A DNA stretch of 64,000 bases, from the NCBI RefSeq assembly GCF_021347895.1, contig NC_067121.1:14147962-14211961 (forward strand). Direction: 5' to 3'. A program made the position numbers and the translations under genes. Numbering within the stretch: position 1 is the first letter of the stretch; every line of letters starts with the position of its first letter. The notes beneath the pieces are model-generated. The model saw nothing but the letters and a program-made list of their open reading frames with translations, had not been told where the DNA came from and ran no database searches. This document shows, piece after piece, positions 40,204-51,085 of the stretch. This DNA comes from Acanthochromis polyacanthus (lineage: Eukaryota > Chordata > Actinopteri > Pomacentridae).

Positions 40204-40640
40204 TTGATTCGGCGTTCGCCCCCCTACACGGGGCCACCATATTCACCAAACTTGACCTCCGCAATGCTTATCACCTCGTCCAGATATGGGAGGGGGATGA
40301 GTGGAAGATGGGATGAGTGGAAGACGGCATTTAACACTCCCCTGGGGCACTTCGAGGATCAGGTAATGCCTTTTGACCTAACCAATGCCCCTGCCGTCTT
40401 CCAACATCTCGTTAATGATGTCCTGTGGGATTTCCTGAACTGGTTCGTTTTTTTATATTAGGATGACACCCTGACCTTCTCCCGCAGCCTGGAGGAGCAC
40501 CGTCAACACGTCAGAAAGGTTTTGGAGCGCCTTCTTGACGTGTTGAAGGTGCCCTTCCTCGGTTACATCATCGCTGCGGGGGAGGTCAGGATGGACCCGG
40601 CCAAGATTGCGGCGGTGGAGGATTGGCTGGAGCCCAGGGA
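40204..40640 (+). pseudogene. Reverse transcriptase fragment of the chromodomain Gypsy element
   Basis: [14 protein letters not shown] has the first palm Asp; a short duplication (GAGTGGAAGA/TGGGATGAGTGGAAGA) follows, then [20 protein letters not shown], a stop in place of the Tyr side of the YxDD area (FLY then TAG, then DDTLTFS), and VPFLGYIIAAGEVRMDPAKI. Sequence after about 40640 jumps to text before integrase, so RNase H is lost. Confidence 0.8.
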
Positions 40641-40914
40641 CCACAAACAGCTCCAGATTGCAGCCCCACTAACCACTCTCACCTCCCTCTCTCACAGGTT
40701 TCACTGGTCCCCTGCCACCTGGCTTGCCTCACGTGGGATATTGAAACTAAGGTCCGCCAAGCCCAACAGAACCAAGTCTTTCCGGAAGCCGGTCTCCCAG
40801 GAACGCTGTTCGTCCCGGAGGCCGTTCACCCAGATGTCCTCCGTTGGAGCCACTCCAGCCAGCTGTCCTGCTACCCAGGGGTAACCTGGATGCTGGCGGT
40901 TCTGGTGGCCAACC

Positions 40915-41586
40915 ATGAACCAGGACTGTCGGAATTACATCTCAGCCTGCTCCGTCTGTGCCCAGAACAAAACCTCCAATCAGCCAGTCTCTGGACTCCT
41001 CCACCCACTACCCATTCCTCGGCGACCTTGGTCTCACATCTTTTTGGACTTTGTGACCGGCCTACCCCCCTCTCATGGTATGACCACCATCCTCACTATC
41101 ATTGACCGTTTTACCAAATTTGGCCACTTCATTCCCCTACCCAAGCTCCCTTCAGCCCGTGAAACAGCAGATCTGTTAGTGACCCATGTCTTCCGAGCAC
41201 GCGGCATTCCCCTCAATATTGTCTCTGACCGAGGACCACAATTCACCTCGCAAGTATGGCGAGCATTCTGTTCCGCTCTTGGGGCCAAGGTCAGCCTAAC
41301 CTCCAGTTTTCACCCAGAAAGCAATGGCCAGATGGAGCGGCTGAATCAGGAGATGGAGGCCACCCTCCAGTGTTTAACATCGAAGAACCCCAGCGCCTGG
41401 AGCTCCTATCTCCCCTTGGTGGAGTACGCCCACAACACCCTTCCCAGCGTCGCCACTGGCCTCTCCCCTTTCCACTGCGGCTATGGATACCAGCCACCAC
41501 TCTTCCCGGATCGGGAGAGAGAAATTGCGGTGCCATCGGTGGAGGCTCATATCCGTCGGTGCACTCACACCTGGCGTCAGGCCTGA
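40915..41586 (+). pseudogene. Integrase of the chromodomain Gypsy element
   Basis: A 223-residue open frame. Zinc domain end: [13 protein letters not shown]. Core: Asp in FLDFVTGLP, Asp in [10 protein letters not shown], Glu in [12 protein letters not shown], i.e. an intact DDE triad. [14 protein letters not shown] and [14 protein letters not shown] follow as usual. The frame stops at TGA 41584-41586, and the tail goes on in a different frame at 41659. As a single domain it looks well preserved, but it has no working gene around it. Confidence 0.85.
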
Positions 41587-41658
41587 GTCGCCCTCCTCCG
41601 TACATCTCGTCGAACTCAAGATCAGGCCAACTGACATCGGCCCGAGGCACCGATCCAT

Positions 41659-42108
41659 GTGGTCGGTCAACGGGTCTGGCTGCGAGCTAAGGATCTACCC
41701 CTCCGTGCCACCTCCAGAAAATTGTCCCCTCGGTTTATCGACCCCTTTGAAATCACCAAGATCATAAACCCCTTCGCAGTCCGCCTCCGTCTCCCCCCCA
41801 CCATGAAAGTTCACCCCATGTTCCACATCTCCCAGATTAAACCGGTTCAGGAAAGCCCGCTGGCCCCTTCCTTTCCGGCCTCCCCACCCCCCCGACTTTT
41901 GGATGGAGACCCCATTTACACTGTGTCCCACCTGCTGGATGTCCACCGCCGGGGTAGGGGCCTTCAATATCTAGTGGACTGGGAGGGTTATGGCCCTGAG
42001 GAGTGGACTTGGGTCCCTAAAAGCCGTATCCTGGATCCTTCACTAATCCGGGATTTTCACCGTGCTCACCCAGACCGACTTCGTGGGGCGCCAGGAGGCG
42101 CCCGTTGA
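41659..42108 (+). pseudogene. Integrase tail with chromodomain
   Basis: [15 protein letters not shown] begins the GPY/F-like tail ([31 protein letters not shown]). Residues about 85-140 are a chromodomain: [32 protein letters not shown] and a C-terminal helix ([13 protein letters not shown]). Aromatic cage positions (Tyr, Trp, Trp) appear kept. In chromoviruses this domain directs integration to marked chromatin. Ends TGA just before the polypurine tract. Confidence 0.88.
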
Positions 42109-42119
42109 GGAGGGGGTAC

Positions 42120-42835
42120 TGTCAGAACCCTCTTCTCACCCTCTCCCTATCTGGCATCCAAATACCGTTTTCCCATCTATCTCCCATTTTTTCCTCTCCC
42201 TTTCTCCCTCTCTCTCTCCAGCAGCACTCTGAGTGAAGCACAGCCAAGCTGACGCCACTCAGACAATCAGCCGCTTCGTGAGAGTCTGGACAGCTGAAGA
42301 TCATTCCACTAATCACCTGCCTCTGCTACAAAAGACCGGTTCACTCCTCCATTCTCCGCCAGATTGTTGTACTTGACAGACCCGTCAGTCTCTTTCTCGC
42401 CGCACAGTAAGCTCTGCATTCTGTGAAACATTTTTGCTAACGTGTTTTCTCTTCTGTCTGCACTCAGGGCCTGCTGTCCAGACTCCTGCCTGCCGTGCTC
42501 TGCTTGTTCTCAGCCGGTTCGTTCCTCATCCCCGCCTGGACCATCTACGTCTGCCCTTCCTTCTCCCGCGACACCATCCCTCCCGGATCTCCATCCCCAA
42601 ACCAAGCCCCACCGCCGCCAGAGATCCCATAACTATCTGCCGCCACACTCGACTCCCCCACGGAACCGACGACGGCCGCCGATCCCCAGCTCCCCCTCTC
42701 CAGAACCAGACGAACCTCCAGGTGCATTCTGAACTCACCCCCAGACCCACTTCATTTGCCACTAAACCTCCTTAAATCTCCATTCCTGCCTCGGTAGTGT
42801 GCTCCTCTGCTCGAGTCCAACCTAAAACCGTGACA
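42120..42835 (+). repeat. 3' LTR of the chromodomain Gypsy element
   Basis: 716 bp, TGTCAGAACCC to AAACCGTGACA. TATA-like and polyadenylation features are weak. Frames inside it (42434-42775 and others) are proline-rich shadows. Confidence 0.85.
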
Positions 42836-42949
42836 TTAACAAGATTCTGAACAGTTTATTGTAGCCAGCAAGATGTAATTCAACATATCTTAGATGTAAT
42901 TACACTACAGCTAAGGTAATGTTTTAACTAGCTGCATATACACTGGATG

Positions 42950-43519
42950 TGTCAGGATTGTGGGGTGTGGAAAACCCAGGCGCAGACATTACAGACACAA
43001 CACTGGACATAATTAAAGGATTTATTAAGCAAAAACGAAAATCCCTACAAACTGAAAGCGGGACTGAAATGGACACTAAAAACAAAACTAGACAGTGGCA
43101 AACGACAAGGCTAAAAAGGTACTTACATACGGCGAGACAAACAACTAGGGCAAGAGCAAACTGGAGTCCAACAAACAATTTGAGTTCAAAGGGGGTAATC
43201 CAGAAAAAGGTGAAAAAGTGAAGAAGTCCAACAAACTGATGAAATCCAGTAGGGAAGGTGGGGAGTGGAGAGAGAAGCAGCATGTAAATCCAACTATGCG
43301 CCAGCAAAGAACTGAGGGAAAGGCAGGGCTTAAATAGGAGGGAAGGAGACCAGGTGATATGAATGGAGCTAATTGACTGCAGTTGACAGTGATCAGTTAA
43401 TGAGGTGACAGAGCCAGGGGACGAGCAACTGGGAGAGAGACAGAAGGGGAAGACAACAGACAGAGGGAGACAGAGACACACAAGCCCAAAAACATACACA
43501 AAGGACAATAACCATAACA
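42950..43519 (-). repeat. Solo LTR, minus orientation
   Basis: Starts TGTCAGGATTG and ends CCATAACA on the plus strand; flanked by the 5-bp word GGATG (42945-42949 and 43520-43524). In minus orientation a TATA-like CTATTTAAG and, near the end, AATAAA are in proper order for an LTR. No internal region remains, so the element was removed by LTR-LTR recombination. Distinct from the neighbouring chromodomain LTR. Confidence 0.88.
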
Positions 43520-43524
43520 GGATG

Positions 43525-44829
43525 TGGATTCTGCCAACTTTAATGTTACAACTGTTTTCCAAGACTATAACCTTCAAAGCTTGCAGGTATGCCTTCATCT
43601 AAAGTGCATAATGTCTTTACTGATTCCAATCAGGACCAAGACCTCGGGCCTTTAACAGAAAGGCATATTATAACAGTAAAAATAATTGAATTTCGATGAA
43701 TAATATTAAAAGACTTTCAAATGTACAACACACTCATTTCATGAATACCTGATGTTGATTACATATCAGTACATATTCATTAATATTTGGAGTTATTCAT
43801 TCACACAGAGATTTGTCGCACAAGCAAAAATAAGTCCTTCAGCATTTCACCTCTTATGCACACACCTGGAGCAGTCAGGTGCAACCACTGAACAGTAAAG
43901 ACACCTTGCTCAAAGGCACCTAAGCAGCACTCGCGGAACACACTTTTTTGCACAAGACAACCACACTCTAATTTGTTAGACTGCAGTCCGCTAATAGATT
44001 GAATTAAGTGTTGGTTATGCACACAGTTCAGGGGAAAAAGGCAGGAACTGGGTAAACTACTATTAGCATGGCCATAACAATTAATCATTGTTATTATATA
44101 TCTTGTATGATTTAAATCATTGCCTTTTCAGTTTGTCATGCGTGATTTAAACTACAGGGTAAGAGTGCACAATGCAAAATAAGCTCGATTGGAAAATACA
44201 CATTACATGTTAAACAGCTGAAACATGCTGAACAAATTTCAACCCAAAGCTGCAGCTAAGGATTGCTGTTATTATTGCAAAGTAATCTGTAGATTATTTT
44301 CCCAATTAACTGACTGATTTTTGGCCTACAAAATGTCAAAGATTTAAAAAAAATCCCAATACACAAAATAACATCCTCAAATGTCTTGTTTTGTCCACAG
44401 CCTAAGAAATATTCTCTTTATTGACAAAGAGGAGGTCATTTTAACGAGGCTAAAATCAGATTAAAAAAAAAAAAACTTAAACTGACTGACCGATTTTCAA
44501 AATGGTTGCCGATTAAATGAATAGCTGACTACTGGTTAATTTTTGCAGCTCTTAAGCTCACTGTCTATAATCAAGTTGTGATGCAGGATTAAAGCAGCAG
44601 TGCAAATGCTCACAATGCATTGCAAATTAAATACACATTTAGCTACATGTTAAAATGTTGAAGAAAAAGAGTGCAGCAGACACAAACTTCAATCCAGAGA
44701 TTTAGTCACACATGAGCAATTATGAAGTTTTTAAGAACCCGAGAAGCGCCTGAGCTAATCAGCTATATAGTTCTGTTTACTCCACCGTGAGCCTCACTAT
44801 ACTTCCAAAATTATTATTATTATCATTAC
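43525..44829. other. No recognisable feature
   Basis: AT-rich sequence between the solo LTR and a GC-richer patch. Frames are short and without domains; ATT repeats occur near 44811-44835. Confidence 0.5.
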
Positions 44830-44879
44830 TATTATTATAATTAGGAAGACAAGGGTCGATCCTGACAACATGAACTTCA

Positions 44880-45115
44880 GCGACACTAACTCATCTGTCG
44901 GTAATCCATACTCACATCTCTGGTTGTGGCGCCTGCCTTTAAACATGGTCACTGTGGGAGATAAATCTGCTGTTCTTTCCGGAGATGTTCTACTGCTGGA
45001 GTTTCCTGGATCCAGACTGTCAGAGACCTGCAACTACACAGCGAGCCGCTCCGGACCGTACCATTCAGCAGGAGCCCAGGGGGAGCGCCGACTCAAACAC
45101 TCCGCTCAGCAAAAA
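44880..45115 (-). other. Candidate 5' exon or promoter patch
   Basis: A local GC- and CpG-richer island in AT-rich DNA. On the minus strand a Met codon in CAGTGACCATGTTTAAAG starts MFKGRRHNQR, followed by a good donor (GTGAGTATGG) at about 44912. I recognise no protein. It could be a first exon, a remnant of a promoter, or chance. The SINE at 45135 lies just upstream. Confidence 0.25.
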
Positions 45116-45134
45116 CAGAGATTGAACCAAAACA

Positions 45135-45490
45135 GGTGGCTGCACAGTAGAGTAGTGGTTAGCACTTTCGCCTTGCAGCAAGAAGATCCCTGGGATCTTT
45201 CTGCATGGAGTTTGCATGTTCTCCCTATGCATGCGTGGGTTTACTCCGGGCACTCTGGCTTCCTCCCACAGTCCAAAAATATGCTGAGGTTAATTGATAA
45301 TTCTAAATTGTCCATAGGTGTGAATGTGAGTGTGATTGTTTGTCTGTACTATATGTAGCCCTGTGACAGACTGGCAACCTGTCCAGGGTGTCCCCTGCCT
45401 TCGCTCGAGTCAGCTGGGATAGGCTCCAGCACCCCCACGCGACCCTAGTGAGGATAAAGCGGTGTACTGTATAGAGAATGGATGGATGGA
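45135..45490 (+). mobile_element. tRNA-derived SINE lacking its B-box
   Basis: Same family as 11174-11540, flanked by TGAACCAAAACA (45123-45134 and 45491-45502). The head goes from AGAAGATCCC directly to TGGGATC, so about 22-23 bp containing GGTTCAAATCC are missing. Without a B-box the internal RNA polymerase III promoter is lost. The tail ends in (GGAT)n. Confidence 0.88.
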
Positions 45491-45502
45491 TGAACCAAAA
45501 CA

Positions 45503-45940
45503 AAATCCTCCTTTTACCTCTATGTCTCACACTTCAGCTGCTGAGAATTACAAGACACAGTAATTTTGTTTTATTTATTGGTGGCAGAGAAAGACTTTAA
45601 ACTCCCTTTAAAAAATGTGTGCCACCACAGTGCTGATCATAAGAGACCCCGATCCCCCTTACAAAATTTGGACCGAACTACATGGACTGTTTCATAATTA
45701 ATTCGTCCAAACAAAGATTAACATAGATGTATCAAAAATTTGGTGATGTAGGATCTTCCAAATGTCTTTCTGGCAAATTTAAAGTAGTGAAATCTTAATA
45801 TAAAATGTAAAATACAGGAATCGTAAGTACAGCCGAAATTAACGAACTGGTCATTGACTCACCTCCTAAAAAATAATATTTCTGTATTAGACCTACATAA
45901 TTTGAATTTTCTTCCCCCATGAAAACATTCCATTCCTGCC
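45503..45940. other. No recognisable feature
   Basis: AT-rich spacer between the SINE and the Rex1-type LINE. Confidence 0.5.
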
Positions 45941-45944
45941 TTTA

Positions 45945-47535
45945 AGATAAGATAAGATAATCTTTATTACTCCCCATGTCAGGGGAAATTTCCCATGTTA
46001 CAGCATACAGTGAGCAGCAATAAACAACAATATAGTTATAGTCATAATAATATTTACAATATGCACAAGGGTGGAGGGTGGAAAAAGTGGCTTATGGAAT
46101 GATGTGAGTGTAGGAAAATTCAAATAGTGCAAGAACTGTGCACATTATGTGATAAAGGATGATGTGATAAAGTCCAGTTTATGTTAACATCAGCCAGTGA
46201 TGCTGATGTTATAAAGTCTTATAGCAGATGGAATGAATGACTTGCGATAGTGCTCCTTCTTATAGGGTGGGTGTCTCAGTCTGCTGCTGAAGAAGCTACT
46301 TAACGACTCCACAGTGTCATGCAGTGGATGAGAGGGATTGTCCATGATGGATGTGAGCTTTGCCAACATCCTCCTCTCACCCACCTCCTCTATGGAGTCC
46401 AAGGAACAGTCCAGGATAGAACCGGCCCCCCTGACCAGTGTGTTCAGTCTCTTTCTGTCCCTTTCAGTGCTCCCTGCTCCTCAGCAGACCACTGCATAGA
46501 AAACAGCAGATGCTACCACAGAGTCATAGATTTCTGGAGCAGAGTCCTGCACACTCCAAAGGACCTCAGTCTCCTCAGCAGGTGGAGACGACTTTGGCCC
46601 TTCTTGTACAGGACCTCTGTGTTGTGTGACCAGTCCAGTTTGTTGTTGAGGTGAACACCCAGGTATTTGTAAGAGTCCAGTATCTCAATGTCCAAACCCT
46701 AGATGCTCACCGGTGCAGTCTGAGGTGCCCTCCTCCTGCGGAAGTCGATGATCATCTCCTTCGTCTTACCGGTGTTGAGCTGCAGATGGTTTCGCTCACA
46801 CCAGTCGACAAAGTCAGAGATGACCGTCCTGTACTCCAGCTCGTCCCCATCAGACACACACCCAACAATGGCTGTATCATCAGAGAATTTCTGGAGGTGA
46901 CAGCTCCCAGAGTTGTAGTGGAAGTCCGATGTGTACAGGATGAAGAGAAAGGGAGAGAGCACTGTCCCCTGTGGGGCCCCCCTGCTGCTGACTACTACAT
47001 CAGACACACAGTCCTGAAGCCTCACGTACTGTGGTCTATTGGTGAGGTAGTCGATGGTCCAAGCAGTCAGGTGACAGTCTACTCCCACTCCCTCAAGCTT
47101 TGCCCTGAGCAGAGAAGGCTGGATTGTGTTGAAAGCACTGGAAAAGTCAAAGAACATGACCCTCACAGTGCTGCCGGTGTCCTCCAGGTGAGTCAGCGAT
47201 CTGTGCAGCAGGTAGACGACTGCATCATCCACTCCAATGTTCGGTTGGGAAGCGAACTGCAGTGGGTCCAGATGTGGGCTCACCTGGGGACGGAGGTTCC
47301 TGAGGATGTTCCTCTCCATGGTCTTCATCAGATGAGAAGTGAGGGCCACAGGTCTGAAGTGGTTTGGCTCCCTGGGGTTCCTGATCTTTGAGACAGGAAC
47401 CAGGCAGGAAGTCTTCCACAACACAGGAACTCTCTCCAGACTCAGGCTCAGGTTAAAGATGTGCATCAGCACCTGACAGAGCTGGTCTGCACAGTCTCTG
47501 AGGAGCCTGGAGCCGATTCCATCAGGACCTGCGGC
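45945..47535 (-). mobile_element. Rex1-type LINE, 5' truncated, minus strand
   Basis: The left end has (AAGAT)n and TCTTTATTACTCCCC, the 3' tail of fish Rex1/Babar-like elements. Reverse transcriptase covers 46699-47535 and the C-terminal region continues in other frames to about 46200. The endonuclease half is missing. No clear target duplication was found. Confidence 0.8.
46699..47472 (-). pseudogene. Rex1-type reverse transcriptase
   Basis: A 257-residue frame: WKTSCLVPVSKIRNPREPNH, VALTSHLMKTMERNI, motif A VMFFDFSSAFNTIQPS, motif B RGAPQGTVLSPFLFILYTSD and motif C HLQKFSDDTAIVG with both catalytic Asp residues. FVDWCERNHLQLNTGKTKEM follows. The palm looks intact, but the element lacks its 5' half and the frame ends at 46699; the downstream part (IEILDSYKYLGVHLNNKLDW) is in another frame at 46695-46513. 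Confidence 0.88.
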
Positions 47536-48406
47536 TTCCTGGTCTTGATCTAAATGATCTTAAATGGCTTAGATGAAACTCTGAAACCAGAATGTGCAAA
47601 TCTCCCCGTCTACACTCACTGTAGCTCAAGCACACCAGGGATCTGTTTCACAAAGCAGGTTCAACAATCTCTGAGTATAACCCTGAACTCTGAGTTGATC
47701 TACTCTAAGATAGGAAACTCTGAGTTTCCGGTTCCAGAACAGCTGATTTGAGTTGATTTAATCAACTCGGAGTAGTTTCACCCAAAGTTAAGCACATACA
47801 CCACAACTATAAGAAGACAGCATCAACGGAGCCCAGATTCGACGAGTCACTATGGCAACGGGGAAGTGGAGGGCTGCGTTTTTTTACACCACTTGAACTG
47901 GAGATCTTAATGCGCTCATAAGGCGACTTCGAACACGGTATTAGAGAGAAGTGCAACACAGCTACAGCTGCAAAAGAGAGGGAGACAGCGTGGGAGAACA
48001 TCGCTACTTGGGTCAATACATAAGTTTAAATGTAGTCCTTTGCAATCATGATAATATTACAAGGGAAAACTGTTTGAATGGTAGCCTATTAAGTTATTTC
48101 ATTTAGGTGCAATCCGGCGGGGGAGAAGTCTAATGGGCTCGACACACGGGGAGCGACAGTTGAGGGGGAAATGCGAAAGTTATTGCAACAGGAGATAAAT
48201 TCATCACACTTGGCAGCGGCAGGCGAGGGCGACACATGGCGCCCTGTGCAAAAGCACAGATCGCTTGTCTCCCTCACTTCTGATTGGCTGGAAAATTGGA
48301 GGGATTTTTTACTTTTTCAAAGAGTTTCATGACAGAAAAGCATAAAGATGATGAGAAGATATTGCTTTATTTAGCCGAAATTTTACTGTTGACATTGGCT
48401 TATAAA

Positions 48407-48650
48407 TGGTAAATAAATAAATGGTTGTATTTATATAGCGCTTTTATCCAAAGCACTTTACATGATACATCACATTGACCCATTCACACACTGATGGCGG
48501 AAGCTGCAAGGCGCTAACCACGACCCACCAGGAGCAATTAGGAGTTCGGTGTCTTGCTCAAGGACCTCGACATGAGCACAACGGGCCGGGGGATCAAACC
48601 ACAACCCTCCGGTTGTGAGACGGCCACTCTACCCACTGATCTATGCCGCC
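48407..48650 (-). mobile_element. tRNA-derived SINE (ATATAGCGCTTT family), minus strand
   Basis: On the minus strand: a tRNA-like head (ATCAGTGGGTAGAGTGG A-box, GGTTTGATCCC B-box) and a tail ending GCGCTATATAAATAC-like sequence. The exact word CTTATAAA flanks it (48399-48406 and 48651-48658). Sister copy at 62871-63138. Confidence 0.88.
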
Positions 48651-48944
48651 CTTATAAAAGAAAGAAACGAAACTGGGTCCATGCCATATTGCAAACTAGG
48701 AAAGAGCATGGAGAATACCACCATTTGATGCCAGATCTCAGAAAAGACCCAGAAAAATTCCGGACTTACTTTAGCTGAAAACAATGGTTGAAAACCGGAG
48801 TGGACCATTAATGTACAGGAGCAGACTGTACTGTGTAACATGCTGTAAGTTCATTGGTCAGTGAATGAAACCCTCGCTGATTGGTTGAAGCTCCAGGCAA
48901 CAGCGACAAAAGTTGAACATTATTCAACTTTCTTGTATCGTGTC

Positions 48945-49768
48945 CAGTGGCGGCTGGTGGTGAAATTTGTTGGGTGGGCTAACAAATGCATAATACCGAT
49001 TAAATGGTTAACACAGCTGCAAAAGCAACATCACCTATGATACACACAGTTATATCAATTACAGGTACACTATACTTTTTTAGTGTTCTACATCAACACT
49101 CTCTCTCACTCACACACACACACACACACACACCACTACAAAACGTGTTCCAATTGCAACGACTGTCCACAGATAGCCTGCTGCAACTGTCTTATTACAG
49201 CTGTTTGGCGACATGTAGTGCAAAACACACCTTCAGTACAACAGATAACCTCAGCAAAAACAAGGTGTCACAGTCCTATAACAGGTCAACATGGGCCTAC
49301 CTTATTTGAAAAGAAGCTCACATCGATGGCCGATGTGATCCCAGTCTCTTAACTTCCAGCTTTTCCTCCAAAGACATTGAGGAAAATGGACATGAAAGCA
49401 AATAATCCACCTCGTTCATGCTAACGGCCGCCATAGCTTAACCTTTTCTTGCTGCGTCAAAGGCCTGTGGGCTGACTGAAGCTAGCCCAAACGATCAGTA
49501 AATCACGGGAGCGGGACATGACACCTGTCAATCACTTACTAGAATGAAATGAATGAAAGCGGACTGTATCTGCTGGGGCTGTAAAAAATAAGCCCATTTA
49601 GAGATATTCTATGTTTTTCTTTTGACTGATTGGTGCTGTTGCTACCTTTGTTTTCACCTAAACTTAAAACAATCTGTTGTAAGTTATTTAAAAAATTATT
49701 TTCTGATCTTTTTTGTGTTGGCCTGGGAGGGCTTAGCCCTGTTAGCCCATTTATACCAGCCGTCCCTG
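48945..49768. mobile_element. Non-autonomous hAT element, copy 2
   Basis: Same family as 5810-6805 (CAGTGGCGGCTGGTG ... CAGCCGTCCCTG). Flanks ATCGTGTC (48937-48944) and ATCGCGTC (49769-49776), 8 bp with one mismatch. It sits in the Harbinger MITE dimer and has only one copy of the 138-bp segment that is doubled in copy 1. Confidence 0.85.
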
Positions 49769-51085
49769 ATCGCGTCGCAAGCCAGCGAGTGCACGTCTAC
49801 GTGAACGCACGCGAAATTTCACATGCACGAATGACGGCGTCGCATTGTTGGGAGGGGGGAAAGCGATGTTCGTCACGTTGAACAAGAGCCATAGAAAATG
49901 AGTGGAACACGACTATTGCCTCCCACGGGGAGCGACAGTTGAGGGGGAAATGCGAAAGTCATTGCAACAGGAGATAAATTCAACACACGGTGCGCGGTAC
50001 TTGGCAGCGGCAGGCAACCGCGACACATGGCGCGCTGTGCAAAAGCACAGATCGCTTGTCTCCCTCACTTCTGATTGGCTGCGAAACTGGAGGGATTTTT
50101 TACGTTTTCAAAGAGTTTCATGACAGAAAAGTATAAAGATGATGAGCCAGAAGATATTGCTTGATTTAGCCGAAATTTTACTATTGACATTGGCTTATAA
50201 AACAATGGTTGAAAACCGGAGCGACCATTAATGTATAGGAGCAGACTATACTGTGTAACATGCTGTAAGCTCATTGGTCAGTGAGTGAAACCCTTGCTGA
50301 TTGGTTGAAGCTCCAGGCGACAGCGACAAAAGTTGAACATTTTTCAACTTTCTTGTATCGCGTCGCAAGCCAGCGGGTGCACGTCTATGTAAACGGCGCG
50401 AAATTTCACATGTACGAATGTCACGTTGTTGGGAGGGAGGAAAGCGATGTTCGTCTCCTTGCACAAGAGCCATAGAAAATGAATGGAGCGCGACTGTTGT
50501 CGCCTCCTGTGTGTCGAGCCCATAAGATGAAATATAAAAACACTGTTCAAAAAGGTAAGACCTTGGCATAATCTCATGAAGGTAATTCATTTTGACCATG
50601 TTATAATTGTAAAGTATCATAAATATAAAGTGTCTGTGTGACTGTGCAGTTGTTTTATCCCATACATAGCCTAAATTTCTTAATCCATATCATGTTCTGT
50701 TAAATACTTAAGCCTATTTAAACTAACACAGACTTCTACTCAGCCAACAGAAAGAAAGCAGATGCCTGCAAAACGGGTTGCGGGCACTGAGGCAGAGGAC
50801 CTGGCCCTAAACCAGAATTTGGGAAGGCCAGTGGCTGAAGGAATCCCTGGAGGGAGCACCACAACCGACCTTGTAACTGTAAGTACGCAATACTCAAAAG
50901 ATTTTGCCAAATGGTATACCAGTATATACTGAAACATATCACTCATCTCGGATGAAGAGGATGAAACTGTGTCTGCTGCCTTCACAGAGGGGGATTCAGA
51001 AAGGCATATAGAGGTATGTTACCGATAGTTCTCTTCCTTTTCACCTTTCTTAACATTCTGGTGGAATACAGAGTGTGACATTTAA

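Larger units (their letters stand above)
40190..42835 (+). mobile_element. Chromodomain Ty3/Gypsy retrotransposon, 3' half with 3' LTR
   Basis: Begins inside RT ([20 protein letters not shown]) and continues through a deleted RNase H region, integrase, chromodomain, purine tract (GAGGAGGGGG) and one LTR (42120-42835). No 5' LTR, gag or protease. A chromodomain tail defines the chromovirus branch. 5' truncation of an LTR element points to a later deletion rather than incomplete insertion. Confidence 0.88.
48134..50522 (+). mobile_element. Harbinger-type MITE, tandem dimer, with nested insertions
   Basis: Ends TGGGCTCGACACAC and its inverse, flanked by TAA (48131-48133 and 50523-50525), a 3-bp TWA duplication. 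The body occurs twice head to tail: unit 1 from 48134 and unit 2 from about 49922, where CCACGGGGAGCGACAGTTGA recurs without the full end. Unit 1 holds a SINE (48407-48650) and a hAT MITE (48945-49768). Unit 1 also keeps a frame ending RKEHGEYHHLMPDLRKDPEK, the N-terminal part of a Harbinger transposase. A single copy is at 53953-54617. Confidence 0.85.

Noticed and set aside
42434..42775. Proline-rich frames on both strands
   Set aside because: They fall inside the 3' LTR of the chromodomain Gypsy element.
42924..43598. 224-residue minus-strand frame
   Set aside because: It spans the whole solo LTR and its flanks; no domain, and the LTR has its own duplication.
44870..45358. 162-residue plus-strand frame
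   Set aside because: Its second half is a recent SINE insertion and the first half has no recognisable domain; the minus-strand start/donor pair there is noted instead with low confidence.
46651..47391. 246-residue plus-strand frame
   Set aside because: It is antisense to the clear Rex1-type reverse transcriptase in the same place.
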